In this document: positions 1-5,838 of the stretch, one piece after another | Position numbering within the stretch: the first letter of the stretch is position 1 | How the letters are laid out: each line of letters starts with the position of its first letter | Assembly (NCBI GenBank): GCA_013695405.1 | Contig: JACDAO010000306.1 | Location: 1 to 6,701, forward strand | Direction of reading: 5' to 3' | Source of the DNA: Acidobacteriota bacterium | Lineage (GTDB): Bacteria > Acidobacteriota > Vicinamibacteria > Vicinamibacterales > Vicinamibacteraceae | DNA length: 6,701 nucleotides | Position numbers and translations under genes: made by a program | The notes under the pieces: model-generated | What the model was told of the DNA's origin: nothing | Database searches by the model: none | What the model saw: the letters and a program-made list of their open reading frames with translations, nothing else

Positions 1-417
1 GGGCAGTACCTCGCGGACCATCCGGCGCAGTTCCTCGGCGTCGGGCCGGAACACCATGTACACGTCGGCCGCGACCAGGACGACGATGGCATCGGCGCCG
101 CTGCGCTGCAGGGCCAGCGTGCGCACCCGCAGGTCGTCGCGCACCCAATGCGCCTGGTCCTTGCCGTTGCCGACGGCGATCGCGCCCTGATCGAACTGCT
201 CGGCGAAGACGCCGGGATCGTCGGCGTCGGCATCGAGGGGGAGCCGCTCGGGCGCCGCGTAGCCATCGTTGCCGTCGACGGTCGGCAGGATCGATCGGCT
301 CGACGTCGCGGCTCGCCAGCCCGCCGCCGGGACACCCGGATCGGTCCGGCAGCCGATTCCCGGCAGACTCAGGACGATCAGCATCAACGCCGCACGGCCA
401 GTTCGGTCTGCCACCAT
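1..417 (-). CDS. Putative lipoprotein resembling neutral/alkaline ceramidases (N-terminal part, runs off left edge)
   Basis: This is a partial gene: 139 codons are present from ATG at 417-415, and the C-terminus lies beyond base 1. The first 23 residues look like a secretion signal, with a basic start (DRTGR), a hydrophobic run (AALMLIVLSLPGIG) and Cys23. The lipobox PGIGC is imperfect, so anchoring to the membrane as a lipoprotein is inferred. After a Pro/Ala/Asp-rich linker (about 30-70) comes a conserved-looking block at 71-138: VGNGKDQAHWVRDD, then LRVRTLALQ, IVVLVAADVYMVFR and a helix EELRRMVREVL. This pattern of a basic/His-containing loop followed by strands reading 'VVLVAAD' resembles the N-terminus of the neutral/alkaline non-lysosomal ceramidase family, which hydrolyses the amide bond of ceramide-like lipids. 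The assignment is from memory of the family, and the catalytic serine region is outside the window. The gene starts 5 bp after the topoisomerase stop, and its best Shine-Dalgarno lies inside that gene, so the two are probably co-translated. Confidence 0.6.
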   Translation of the reverse strand, partial: MVADRTGRAALMLIVLSLPGIGCRTDPGVPAAGWRAATSSRSILPTVDGNDGYAAPERLPLDADADDPGVFAEQFDQGAIAVGNGKDQAHWVRDDLRVRTLALQRSGADAIVVLVAADVYMVFRPDAEELRRMVREVLP

Positions 418-422
418 TGCTC

Positions 423-2804
423 CTACTCCGGCACGCCGACGACCTGGACTGGCCCGCTGACCACGCGCGTGAACGATCCGCGCTGCAACAGCTCGCGGCC
501 CTTGCCGCCACGCGCGGTGACGTCGTACTTGGTCGTGCTGATGGTCTGCTCGGCGCCGCGCGACGTCTCCACGGTGAGCAGATCGCGGTCGCCACGACTG
601 GCGATGAAGCCGATCAGCCGATCTTTCGTGCCGTCGATCTTGATCAGGATGACGCCCTTGCCCGGGCCTGACAGGACGTTGATCTCCTCGACCGCGCACA
701 GCATCGCTCGCGCCTCCCGTGTCGCCGCAATCACCGTCTCCTGGCCGGTCACCTGGACCACCCCGATCACCTCGGCGTCCGCGCCCGGCCGCACGAACCG
801 TCGTCCGGCGCGCGTGCTCGGCTCGACCAGGGGCGCGAGGCTGAAGCGCAGCGCGTAGCCGTCGCTGGTCGCGGCCAACGCGTGCCGTGGCGGCGGCTCG
901 CCCTCGGCGGTGCCAACCAGGCCCTTGCTGACACGCGGGTCGAGGCTCATCACCGCGATGGCCCGTTCGCCGTCCCGGAACTTGAACAGCCGCTGAATCG
1001 GCTCGCCGTACCCGGTCGAGGCCGGCACGTCGACGAAGCGGCACGTGTAGGCGACGCCGGCAGTGGTGAACACCACCAACGTCGCGCGCGTGCTGCCGCC
1101 GACGGCCGACAGCACTTCGTCACCTTCCCGCAGCCGCGTGGTGGTCGGATCCTTGACCTCTTTCTGTCGCTTGATCCAGCCGTCTCGCGTGACGATGACC
1201 ACGGTGTCTTCGTCGACGATGAAGGCCTCGGCGTCATACTCGACGACCTCGGCATCACTGGCAAAGCCGGTACGGCGGCGATCGGCGCGGGTGTCCGAAT
1301 ACCGCTTCTGGATGTCGGCGACCTCGTCGCGAACCACCGTCCAGCGGCCCGCCTCGTCGGCCAGCAGGGCGACGATCTCGGACCGCCGGGCGCGCTTGTC
1401 GGCCAGTTCCCGCTGGATGATCTGGATCTCGAGTCGTGCCAACCGGTAGATCTTCAACTCGAGGATCGCCTCGGTCTGCTCGGCATCGAGCCCGAAGCGC
1501 GCGATGATCCTCGTCGCGGCATCCTGCTTGCCGTCCGATGCCCGGACGATCGCCAGGATCTGATCGAGCGCGTCGAACACCTGCGCGAAGCCCTCGAGCA
1601 GGTGGATGCGTCTCTCCAGCGACGCCGCTTCGTGCTCGAGGCGACGGGTCACCACGTCGAGCCGGAAGTGCAGGAAGTGCCAGAGCATGGCCTTGAGGTC
1701 GAGACGCTCCGGCCGGCCGATGTCGTCCTGTTCGGTCGGGATCAGGCAGGTCAGGTTGACGCCGAGATTGACCTGCAGCGGCGTGTGCCGGCACAGGTAC
1801 GCCATCACCATCGCCTCGTCGGCCTCGCGCTTGAGCTCGAGCTCGATCCGGATGTCGTCGGTGCTGACGTCGCGGACGTCGAGCAGCGGCGGCAGCTTGC
1901 GCGCGATCACCAGGTCGGCGATGCGCGTCACCAGTTCCGACTTGTCGACCGTGTAGGGAATCGACGTGATGTGCACCAGCTTGCTGCCCCGCGAGACCTC
2001 GCCGGACTCCCACGTGCCGCGCAACCGAATCGCGCCGCTGCCGGTGCGGTAGATGTCCCTGAGTTCGTCGGGGGAGTTGAGGATCTGTCCGCCGGTCGGA
2101 AAGTCCGGTCCCTTGATGTAGCGACAGAGCTGCACCGTGGTCAGCTCCGGGTTGTCGATCAGGCGCAGCAGCGCGGTGCACACCTCGCCGAGGTGATGCG
2201 GTGGAATGTTGGTGGCCATGCCCACCGCGATCCCCATCGCGCCGTTGATCAGCAGTGTCGGGACCCGCGCCGGCAACACCACCGGTTCGGTCCGGGTGCC
2301 GTCGTAGTTGGGCCGGAACGGCACCGTGTCCTGATCGAGTTCAGACAGCAGTTCGTCGCTGAGTCGCGCCAACCGGCACTCGGTGTTGCGCATCGCCGCG
2401 GCGCCGTCGCCGTCCAGCGATCCGAAGTTGCCCGAGCCGTCGATCAGCGGATAGCGCAAGGAGAACGACTGCGCCATGCGCACCAGCGTCTCGTACAGCG
2501 CGCTGTCGCCGTGCGGATGGTAGTTGCCCATCACGTCACCGACCACCTTGGCGCACTTGCGGTGCTTGGCGTCGGCGGTCAGGTGCTGCTGCCACATCGT
2601 GTAGAGGATGCGGCGCTGCACCGGCTTGAGCCCGTCGCGCACGTCGGGCAGGGCCCGCGACGTAATTACCGACAGCGCGTAGTTCAGATACCGCGACTGG
2701 GCCGCCTCGTGGAGCGCGACCGCCGCCTCGCCGGGGCCGCTCGGTGGCGGCGGCGTGCCACCCGGTGCGTCGGGAAGATCGAACAGGTTCGGTTCAGTGG
2801 GCAT
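423..2804 (-). CDS. parC: Type IIA topoisomerase A subunit (topoisomerase IV ParC / gyrase A-like) with catalytic Tyr replaced by Asn
   Basis: The protein has 793 residues, close to the usual 740-880 for GyrA/ParC. It is the DNA-breakage subunit that normally works with ParE or GyrB to pass one duplex through another. Visible motifs (793-aa numbering) are: [27 protein letters not shown] near 39-67; the helix [20 protein letters not shown] at 93-112, the quinolone-resistance region, with wild-type-like Ser101 and Glu105; [17 protein letters not shown] at 123-139; [14 protein letters not shown] around 191-204, including the DNA-bending Ile192; and the coiled-coil/gate motif [18 protein letters not shown] at 443-460. 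A beta-pinwheel C-terminal domain follows from about 530, with ARGGKG at 764-769 resembling a GyrA box but in the last blade. The oddity is position 140, which should be the catalytic Tyr (AAMRYTE) and reads Asn. I chose ATG 2804 over GTG 2813 because GGAG at 2816-2813 sits 8 nt before the ATG and overlaps the GTG. No ParE/GyrB gene is adjacent. ParC rather than GyrA is inferred from the Glu105 and the lack of an early GyrA box. Confidence 0.93.
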   Translation of the reverse strand: MPTEPNLFDLPDAPGGTPPPPSGPGEAAVALHEAAQSRYLNYALSVITSRALPDVRDGLKPVQRRILYTMWQQHLTADAKHRKCAKVVGDVMGNYHPHGDSALYETLVRMAQSFSLRYPLIDGSGNFGSLDGDGAAAMRNTECRLARLSDELLSELDQDTVPFRPNYDGTRTEPVVLPARVPTLLINGAMGIAVGMATNIPPHHLGEVCTALLRLIDNPELTTVQLCRYIKGPDFPTGGQILNSPDELRDIYRTGSGAIRLRGTWESGEVSRGSKLVHITSIPYTVDKSELVTRIADLVIARKLPPLLDVRDVSTDDIRIELELKREADEAMVMAYLCRHTPLQVNLGVNLTCLIPTEQDDIGRPERLDLKAMLWHFLHFRLDVVTRRLEHEAASLERRIHLLEGFAQVFDALDQILAIVRASDGKQDAATRIIARFGLDAEQTEAILELKIYRLARLEIQIIQRELADKRARRSEIVALLADEAGRWTVVRDEVADIQKRYSDTRADRRRTGFASDAEVVEYDAEAFIVDEDTVVIVTRDGWIKRQKEVKDPTTTRLREGDEVLSAVGGSTRATLVVFTTAGVAYTCRFVDVPASTGYGEPIQRLFKFRDGERAIAVMSLDPRVSKGLVGTAEGEPPPRHALAATSDGYALRFSLAPLVEPSTRAGRRFVRPGADAEVIGVVQVTGQETVIAATREARAMLCAVEEINVLSGPGKGVILIKIDGTKDRLIGFIASRGDRDLLTVETSRGAEQTISTTKYDVTARGGKGRELLQRGSFTRVVSGPVQVVGVPE
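426..429 (-). promoter_or_regulatory. Ribosome binding site of the lipoprotein gene, inside the topoisomerase gene
   Basis: Reading the minus strand, GGAG at 429-426 stands 8 nt before the ATG at 417. It is formed by the last sense codons of the upstream topoisomerase gene (CCG GAG TAG). A second GGAG at 423-420 is too close to the start to serve. This supports the 417 start and translational coupling. Confidence 0.6.
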
Positions 2805-2812
2805 GCAGGACA

Positions 2813-2816
2813 CTCC
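2813..2816 (-). promoter_or_regulatory. Ribosome binding site that sets the topoisomerase start
   Basis: GGAG on the minus strand (2816-2813) lies 8 nt before ATG 2804. The alternative GTG start at 2813 uses the last G of this same site, so it would leave no usable Shine-Dalgarno. The site begins 5 nt after the 3' foot of the hairpin at 2822-2841, so folding of that hairpin in the mRNA could affect access to it. Confidence 0.6.
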
Positions 2817-2821
2817 ACACT

Positions 2822-2841
2822 CCGCCGGACAAGTCCGGCGG
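2822..2841. repeat. Perfect 9-bp inverted repeat (hairpin), REP-like
   Basis: CCGCCGGAC, the two bases AA, then GTCCGGCGG: nine perfect, nearly all G-C pairs with almost no loop. There is no T-run on either side, so it is not a standard intrinsic terminator. In the minus-strand transcript it would fold just ahead of the topoisomerase ribosome binding site and after the oxidoreductase gene. Its right arm is the start of the 26-bp repeat array. The combination resembles the bacterial REP/palindromic unit class; that classification is inference. Confidence 0.7.
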
Positions 2842-2902
2842 CTACGGCCGGAGGCGTCGTCCGGCGGCTACGACCGAAGACGAAGGCCGGCGGCTACGGC
2901 TC
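2833..2902. repeat. Short tandem repeat, 26-bp period, about 2.7 copies, core CCGGCGGCTACG
   Basis: The 12-mer CCGGCGGCTACG occurs at 2835-2846, 2861-2872 and 2887-2898, exactly 26 bp apart each time. The bases between cores are only partly conserved (GGCCGGAGGCGTCGT versus ACCGAAGACGAAGG), so this is an older array rather than a fresh duplication. It fills most of the 107 bp between the oxidoreductase stop (2912) and the topoisomerase start (2804). I see no clear promoter in this spacer. The core probably recurs elsewhere in the genome as a dispersed repeat, but only these copies are in the window. Confidence 0.8.
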
Positions 2903-2911
2903 AGGGCCAGA

Positions 2912-4267
2912 TCATTCAGCATCCGGTGGCGTGACGCGCGTCATCCACGACGCGTAGTCCTGGTAGCCGACGGACTGCTGCCGCGCCCGTACCCGGGCCA
3001 GCAGCGACTCGGCCTGGGCGGCAGGCAAGGGCGGGTGTTCGGAGAGATAGGTGACCACGTGCGCGGCGGCCGCCTCGCCACGCGCGCTCGCCTGGTCGAA
3101 CAGGCCCTCGACCGTGCGCGGGGCCTCCTCGCCTTGCACGCCCAGGTAGTGCTCGACCAGGTAGGCGGCGACGTCCTTGCTGTGATGCTCGGAGGCCTTG
3201 ATGTTGCCGCGGCCGGTGACCACGTTGCCGACCCCGAAGACGCCGGACACCGGCGCATAGGCGCCGGTGTCCCAGTCCGCATAGTCGTAGAAGGTGCCCT
3301 TCATGACGATGCCGGGAATCGGCTCGGGCAGACTGCCGATCGCACTGACGACCAGCGGGCTGCGCAGCTCGAAGGTGTGATCCGGCTGTTCGACCAGGCG
3401 ACCGCCCTGCAGCTGCGTCTCCATGAAGCGCACCCCGGCCACGTGATCGGCTTCGATCAGCAGCGACAGCGGGATCGCCTGAGGCCGCATGTGGAACAGG
3501 TACTTCTCCTGGGCCTTGGCCAGCATCTTGCGCCGCACGAACTCGGTCTTGGCCACTTGCTCCGGGGTGGCGCCGGGCGGCGCCTGGGCCAGCGGCATGT
3601 CCTCGACGCGACGGCGGTAGACCAGCCAGCTGTCGGCAACCCCGAGCTGGTGCGGATCCTCGATGCCATGGGCGCGGCAGGTCGCCGGAATGCCGGCGTG
3701 CTCGAGGTCGTACATCGAGACCTCGATGCCCCGATCGCGCAGCACCCGCCCATACAGTTCGAGCTGGAAGACCTTGACGACGTCGATCGACGCCAGGCCG
3801 CCGCCGATGCAGATCGCGCCGGGCGGGACCTCGAAGCGTGGGCCACGGTAGCTGGCCTCGGGCGCGTGGTTGAACCAGTAGATGAACGGGTTCTGGTAGA
3901 CCAGGCCGCGGCCGACCCATCGCTCGGCGCCGGGCAGATCGAGCGGGCGATCCCGCCAGGCGCCATTGGCGAGCAAGACCGCGCTCCAGCCCCAGTGCAC
4001 CACGTCGGTGAACTGCAGGTCGGTGCCGAGCCGGGTGTTCGGCACCAGGTGCACGCCCGGACGCGACAGCCGCGCGTCGATGCGCCGGTACTCCATGCGG
4101 CGCTGGTCGCGGTGCCAGCGCGGCAGCCCGTCCTCGATCTTGCCGTAGGGTCGGGCGTTCTGCTCGAACACCACGACGTCGACGCCGTGCGCGCCCAGGA
4201 TGTCTGCCGCGGTCGAACCCGCACAGGCGCCACCAAAGACGGCCACCACGTGGCGATCCGGACTCAT
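2912..4267 (-). CDS. FAD- and NAD(P)-dependent oxidoreductase, adrenodoxin/ferredoxin reductase- or GltD-like
   Basis: The protein has 451 residues, similar in length to ferredoxin-NADP reductases of the adrenodoxin reductase type. The N-terminal Rossmann fold HVVAVFGGACAGSTAAD (6-22) carries a dinucleotide loop GGACAG (12-17), in which the third position is Ala instead of the usual Gly, and an acidic Glu35 ending the second strand (VVVFEQ), as expected for FAD binding. RPYGKIEDGLPRWH (39-52) matches the 'P.P.GL.R.G..P.H' segment of this group. A second nucleotide fold, ICIGGGLASID (152-162), should bind NAD(P)H. VFGVGNVVTGRGNI (343-356) is the C-terminal FAD-contact motif. No CxxC pair is visible in the sequence, so it is not a thioredoxin reductase-type dithiol enzyme. 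It is probably cytosolic, passing electrons from NAD(P)H to an unidentified acceptor; no ferredoxin or P450 gene is nearby. The start is ATG 4267, overlapping the antiporter stop as TGATG. The frame stays open upstream to 4444, but that part overlaps the antiporter gene and shows no fold. Confidence 0.85.
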   Translation of the reverse strand: MSPDRHVVAVFGGACAGSTAADILGAHGVDVVVFEQNARPYGKIEDGLPRWHRDQRRMEYRRIDARLSRPGVHLVPNTRLGTDLQFTDVVHWGWSAVLLANGAWRDRPLDLPGAERWVGRGLVYQNPFIYWFNHAPEASYRGPRFEVPPGAICIGGGLASIDVVKVFQLELYGRVLRDRGIEVSMYDLEHAGIPATCRAHGIEDPHQLGVADSWLVYRRRVEDMPLAQAPPGATPEQVAKTEFVRRKMLAKAQEKYLFHMRPQAIPLSLLIEADHVAGVRFMETQLQGGRLVEQPDHTFELRSPLVVSAIGSLPEPIPGIVMKGTFYDYADWDTGAYAPVSGVFGVGNVVTGRGNIKASEHHSKDVAAYLVEHYLGVQGEEAPRTVEGLFDQASARGEAAAAHVVTYLSEHPPLPAAQAESLLARVRARQQSVGYQDYASWMTRVTPPDAE

Positions 4268-5610
4268 CACGTGACCTCCGGTCGCATCGGCTCGGGCACC
4301 GTGCGGGCGTCGACGACAATCCGCTGCCACTTGCCCTGGCTGAAGCGCAGGTAGGACAGCACGCACCTGGTGACGTGCCCGGCGACGATCGCCCGCCAGA
4401 TGTCGACGGATTCGAACACGCCGACCCGCTGAAAGATCATGCACAGGCCGAGCGGAACGAGCAGTTGCGAGACCACCGAGATGTAGAGCGGGCTGCGTGT
4501 GTCACCCGATCCCTGCAGCGCACCGGTGTAGGCCAGCGCGACGGTGACGAACAGGCCCGACACCGCCAGGTGCCGCAGCAAGCTGCGCGCGATCACCACT
4601 GTCTGCGGCTCGTCCATGCCGAAGATCGCCAGCAGCAGATCGGGAATCAGCATGAACAGCAGGCCGATCCCGACGGCCACGGCGAAGGCCAGGCTTGAAC
4701 TGACCCGCACCGCCTGCCAGGCACGTTCCGGCTGGTGCGCGCCGAGGTTCTGGCCAACCACCGCGGCGGTCGCGCCCATCACCCCGACCGACGTGAAGGT
4801 GATCAGGGAAAACAGCTGGGTGTAGCCGATCGCATACGCGGCCTGGGCCGCGGCGCTCTGCGGCAGCGCGCCGAGGAAGCGCAGCAGGAACACGCCGCCG
4901 ATGTTCATTGCCACGCCCTGGATGCCGGTCGGCAGGCCGAAGCGGAACAACTGGCGGATGATCGCCCAGTCCGGTCGGAGCGCGGTCAGGCTCGGCAGGT
5001 GAATCGCCGATCCGGGCCGTCGCATCGACCACAGGCCGACCACCGCGACGACCACTGACGCTGAGATCGTCCCGACCGCCGCGCCCGCTGCGCCAAGCGC
5101 CGGAATCGGGCCCGCGCCCGGGATCAGGACGACGTTGAAGACGACGTTGAGGACGGTCAGCAGGATGCCGAGCCGCAGCGGCGTCCGTGGATCACCAGCC
5201 GCCCGCAGGGCCCCACCGAGCATGAAGAAGGTCAGCAGCCCGATGCCGCCGACGAACATCAGCCGCAGGTAGGGCAGGGCGATCTCGCGAACCGCCGGGG
5301 TCGCATTGACGAACAGCAGCAGCCATGGCGAGACCAGGTAGCCGATCGGCCCCATGATGGCGCCGGCCAGCACGAACGACACCAGGAAGGCCTGGCCCAC
5401 GGTGCGGTCCACGCCGTCGCGATCGCCGGCCCCGGCAGCACGCGCCACCAGGACGCCCATGCCGCTGTAGAGCGAGCTGATGAAGACAATCACGACCAGG
5501 AAGATCTGCCAGCTGACGCCGATGGCGGCGTTGGCGGTGTAGCCGACGAAATGGCCGACCATCGCGTGGTCGATGATGCCCTGCAGCCCGCCCAGCACGT
5601 TCTGCAGCAT
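4267..5610 (-). CDS. MATE-family efflux transporter (NorM/DinF type), N-terminus uncertain
   Basis: From the first ATG the protein has 447 residues, near the 440-470 usual for MATE antiporters, which export drugs or organic cations in exchange for Na+ or H+ across the inner membrane. Membrane segments, judged by eye, lie near 33-56, 73-100, 115-137, 146-166, 172-196, 222-245, 258-283, 303-325, 340-362, 375-394 and 403-422, with TM1 at the start. The two pseudo-symmetric halves are clear: GALRAAGDPRTPL (133-145) pairs with GALQGSGDTRSPL (363-375), and VARAAGAGDRDGVDR (55-69) with VGQNLGAHQPERA (285-297). The opening IIDHAMVGHFVGYTANAAIG (12-31) matches the family's first conserved region. The same frame continues upstream of ATG 5610 with family-like sequence (EGSLGRAVWRLAWPT), so that ATG would cut TM1 in half. 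It also has no Shine-Dalgarno. No ATG, GTG or TTG exists in frame up to the stop at 5832-5830. It is first in a pair with the oxidoreductase; substrate unknown. Confidence 0.88.
   Translation of the reverse strand: MLQNVLGGLQGIIDHAMVGHFVGYTANAAIGVSWQIFLVVIVFISSLYSGMGVLVARAAGAGDRDGVDRTVGQAFLVSFVLAGAIMGPIGYLVSPWLLLFVNATPAVREIALPYLRLMFVGGIGLLTFFMLGGALRAAGDPRTPLRLGILLTVLNVVFNVVLIPGAGPIPALGAAGAAVGTISASVVVAVVGLWSMRRPGSAIHLPSLTALRPDWAIIRQLFRFGLPTGIQGVAMNIGGVFLLRFLGALPQSAAAQAAYAIGYTQLFSLITFTSVGVMGATAAVVGQNLGAHQPERAWQAVRVSSSLAFAVAVGIGLLFMLIPDLLLAIFGMDEPQTVVIARSLLRHLAVSGLFVTVALAYTGALQGSGDTRSPLYISVVSQLLVPLGLCMIFQRVGVFESVDIWRAIVAGHVTRCVLSYLRFSQGKWQRIVVDARTVPEPMRPEVT
4275..4279 (-). promoter_or_regulatory. 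Strong ribosome binding site of the oxidoreductase gene
   Basis: GGAGG on the minus strand (4279-4275) lies 7 nt before ATG 4267, inside the last codons of the antiporter gene. With the TGATG overlap it fixes the start and points to coupled translation of the two genes. Confidence 0.75.
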
Positions 5611-5696
5611 GGTCGGCCAGGCCAGCCGCCAGACGGCGCGCCCGAGGGACCCTTCGATGATCGATCGAAGTAGGCGGGACGGGCGGGCGCGGGCAT
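5611..5696 (-). other. Probable missing N-terminus of the MATE gene, possible frameshift
   Basis: In the antiporter frame this stretch encodes RSIIEGSLGRAVWRLAWPT directly before Met 5610. This is the polar leader plus first half of TM1 seen in MATE proteins. The nearest upstream ATG (5696) is in another frame, 86 nt before ATG 5610. Between them lies a doubled CGAT tetramer, read TTCGATCGATCATCG. One more CGAT unit (+4 nt) would join ATG 5696 to the antiporter frame and give MPAPARPAYFDRSIIEGS as the start. The alternatives are a non-standard start (ATC at 5661 or 5658, CTG at 5625) or use of ATG 5610. No Shine-Dalgarno supports any of these. Confidence 0.55.
5652..5670. repeat. Inverted repeat CTTCGAT-5 nt-ATCGAAG at the antiporter 5' end
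   Basis: Seven perfectly paired bases (5652-5658 with 5664-5670) flank GATCG. In the minus-strand mRNA this would form a small hairpin exactly where the antiporter reading frame becomes uncertain. It could be an operator, a leader hairpin or a slippage-prone spot. It is short enough to be chance. Confidence 0.4.
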
Positions 5697-5708
5697 GGGC
5701 GGGGATAC

Positions 5709-5737
5709 ACGATAGCCCGAGGGCGGGTGGCGGTCGA
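5709..5737 (-). promoter_or_regulatory. Possible sigma70-type promoter for the antiporter-oxidoreductase pair
   Basis: On the minus strand TCGACC (5737-5732) and TATCGT (5714-5709) are 17 nt apart. Each matches the -35 and -10 consensus at four of six positions. A start of transcription near 5702 would leave almost no leader before ATG 5696, so translation from there would be nearly leaderless. This rests on by-eye matching in a GC-rich region, so the call is weak. Confidence 0.3.
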
Positions 5738-5746
5738 GCCGACGTG

Positions 5747-5779
5747 GTGGCAGACCTCGGGTCGAGCGGGTAGACTACC
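5747..5779 (+). promoter_or_regulatory. Possible promoter with palindrome for the DUF349-type gene
   Basis: GTGGCA (5747-5752) and TAGACT (5771-5776) are 18 nt apart, and each matches the sigma70 elements at four of six bases. The -10 candidate is embedded in the 11-bp palindrome GGTAGACTACC (5769-5779), which could be a repressor site. The downstream leader to ATG 5839 is about 55 nt. Evidence is by eye only. Confidence 0.3.
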
Positions 5780-5838
5780 GGTTCTGTCGCGCGGCTGCCA
5801 GCCTCGCGGTGACGGGCCTTACCGGAGATTCACCAGTC

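Noticed and set aside
148..858. Plus-strand open frame crossing the topoisomerase/lipoprotein junction
   Set aside because: It has Arg/Ser/Thr-rich composition with no ribosome site, and it is antisense to two supported genes.
2813..2813. GTG at 2813 as topoisomerase start
   Set aside because: It overlaps the best Shine-Dalgarno, which is correctly spaced for ATG 2804, and adds only three residues.
2822..2841. Hairpin as an intrinsic terminator
   Set aside because: There is no U-run on either strand after the stem and almost no loop; it is better described as a REP-like palindrome.
2833..2902. Repeat array as a CRISPR
   Set aside because: The conserved cores are only 12 bp with 14-bp degenerate gaps, too short for CRISPR repeats and spacers, and no cas genes are present.
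882..2957. Plus-strand open frame of 691 codons antisense to the topoisomerase gene
   Set aside because: Its product is an Arg/Asp/Gln/His-rich low-complexity protein without recognisable motifs. The minus strand in the same place encodes a clear GyrA/ParC homologue. It is a shadow caused by GC-rich codon bias.
2744..4354. Plus-strand open frame of 536 codons antisense to the oxidoreductase gene
   Set aside because: It has no fold or family signature, and it spans the repeat spacer and parts of two real genes. Same GC-bias artefact.
4268..4444. Longer oxidoreductase start at 4444
   Set aside because: The added 59 residues are Arg-rich, overlap the MATE coding region and lack a fold. GGAGG and TGATG mark 4267.
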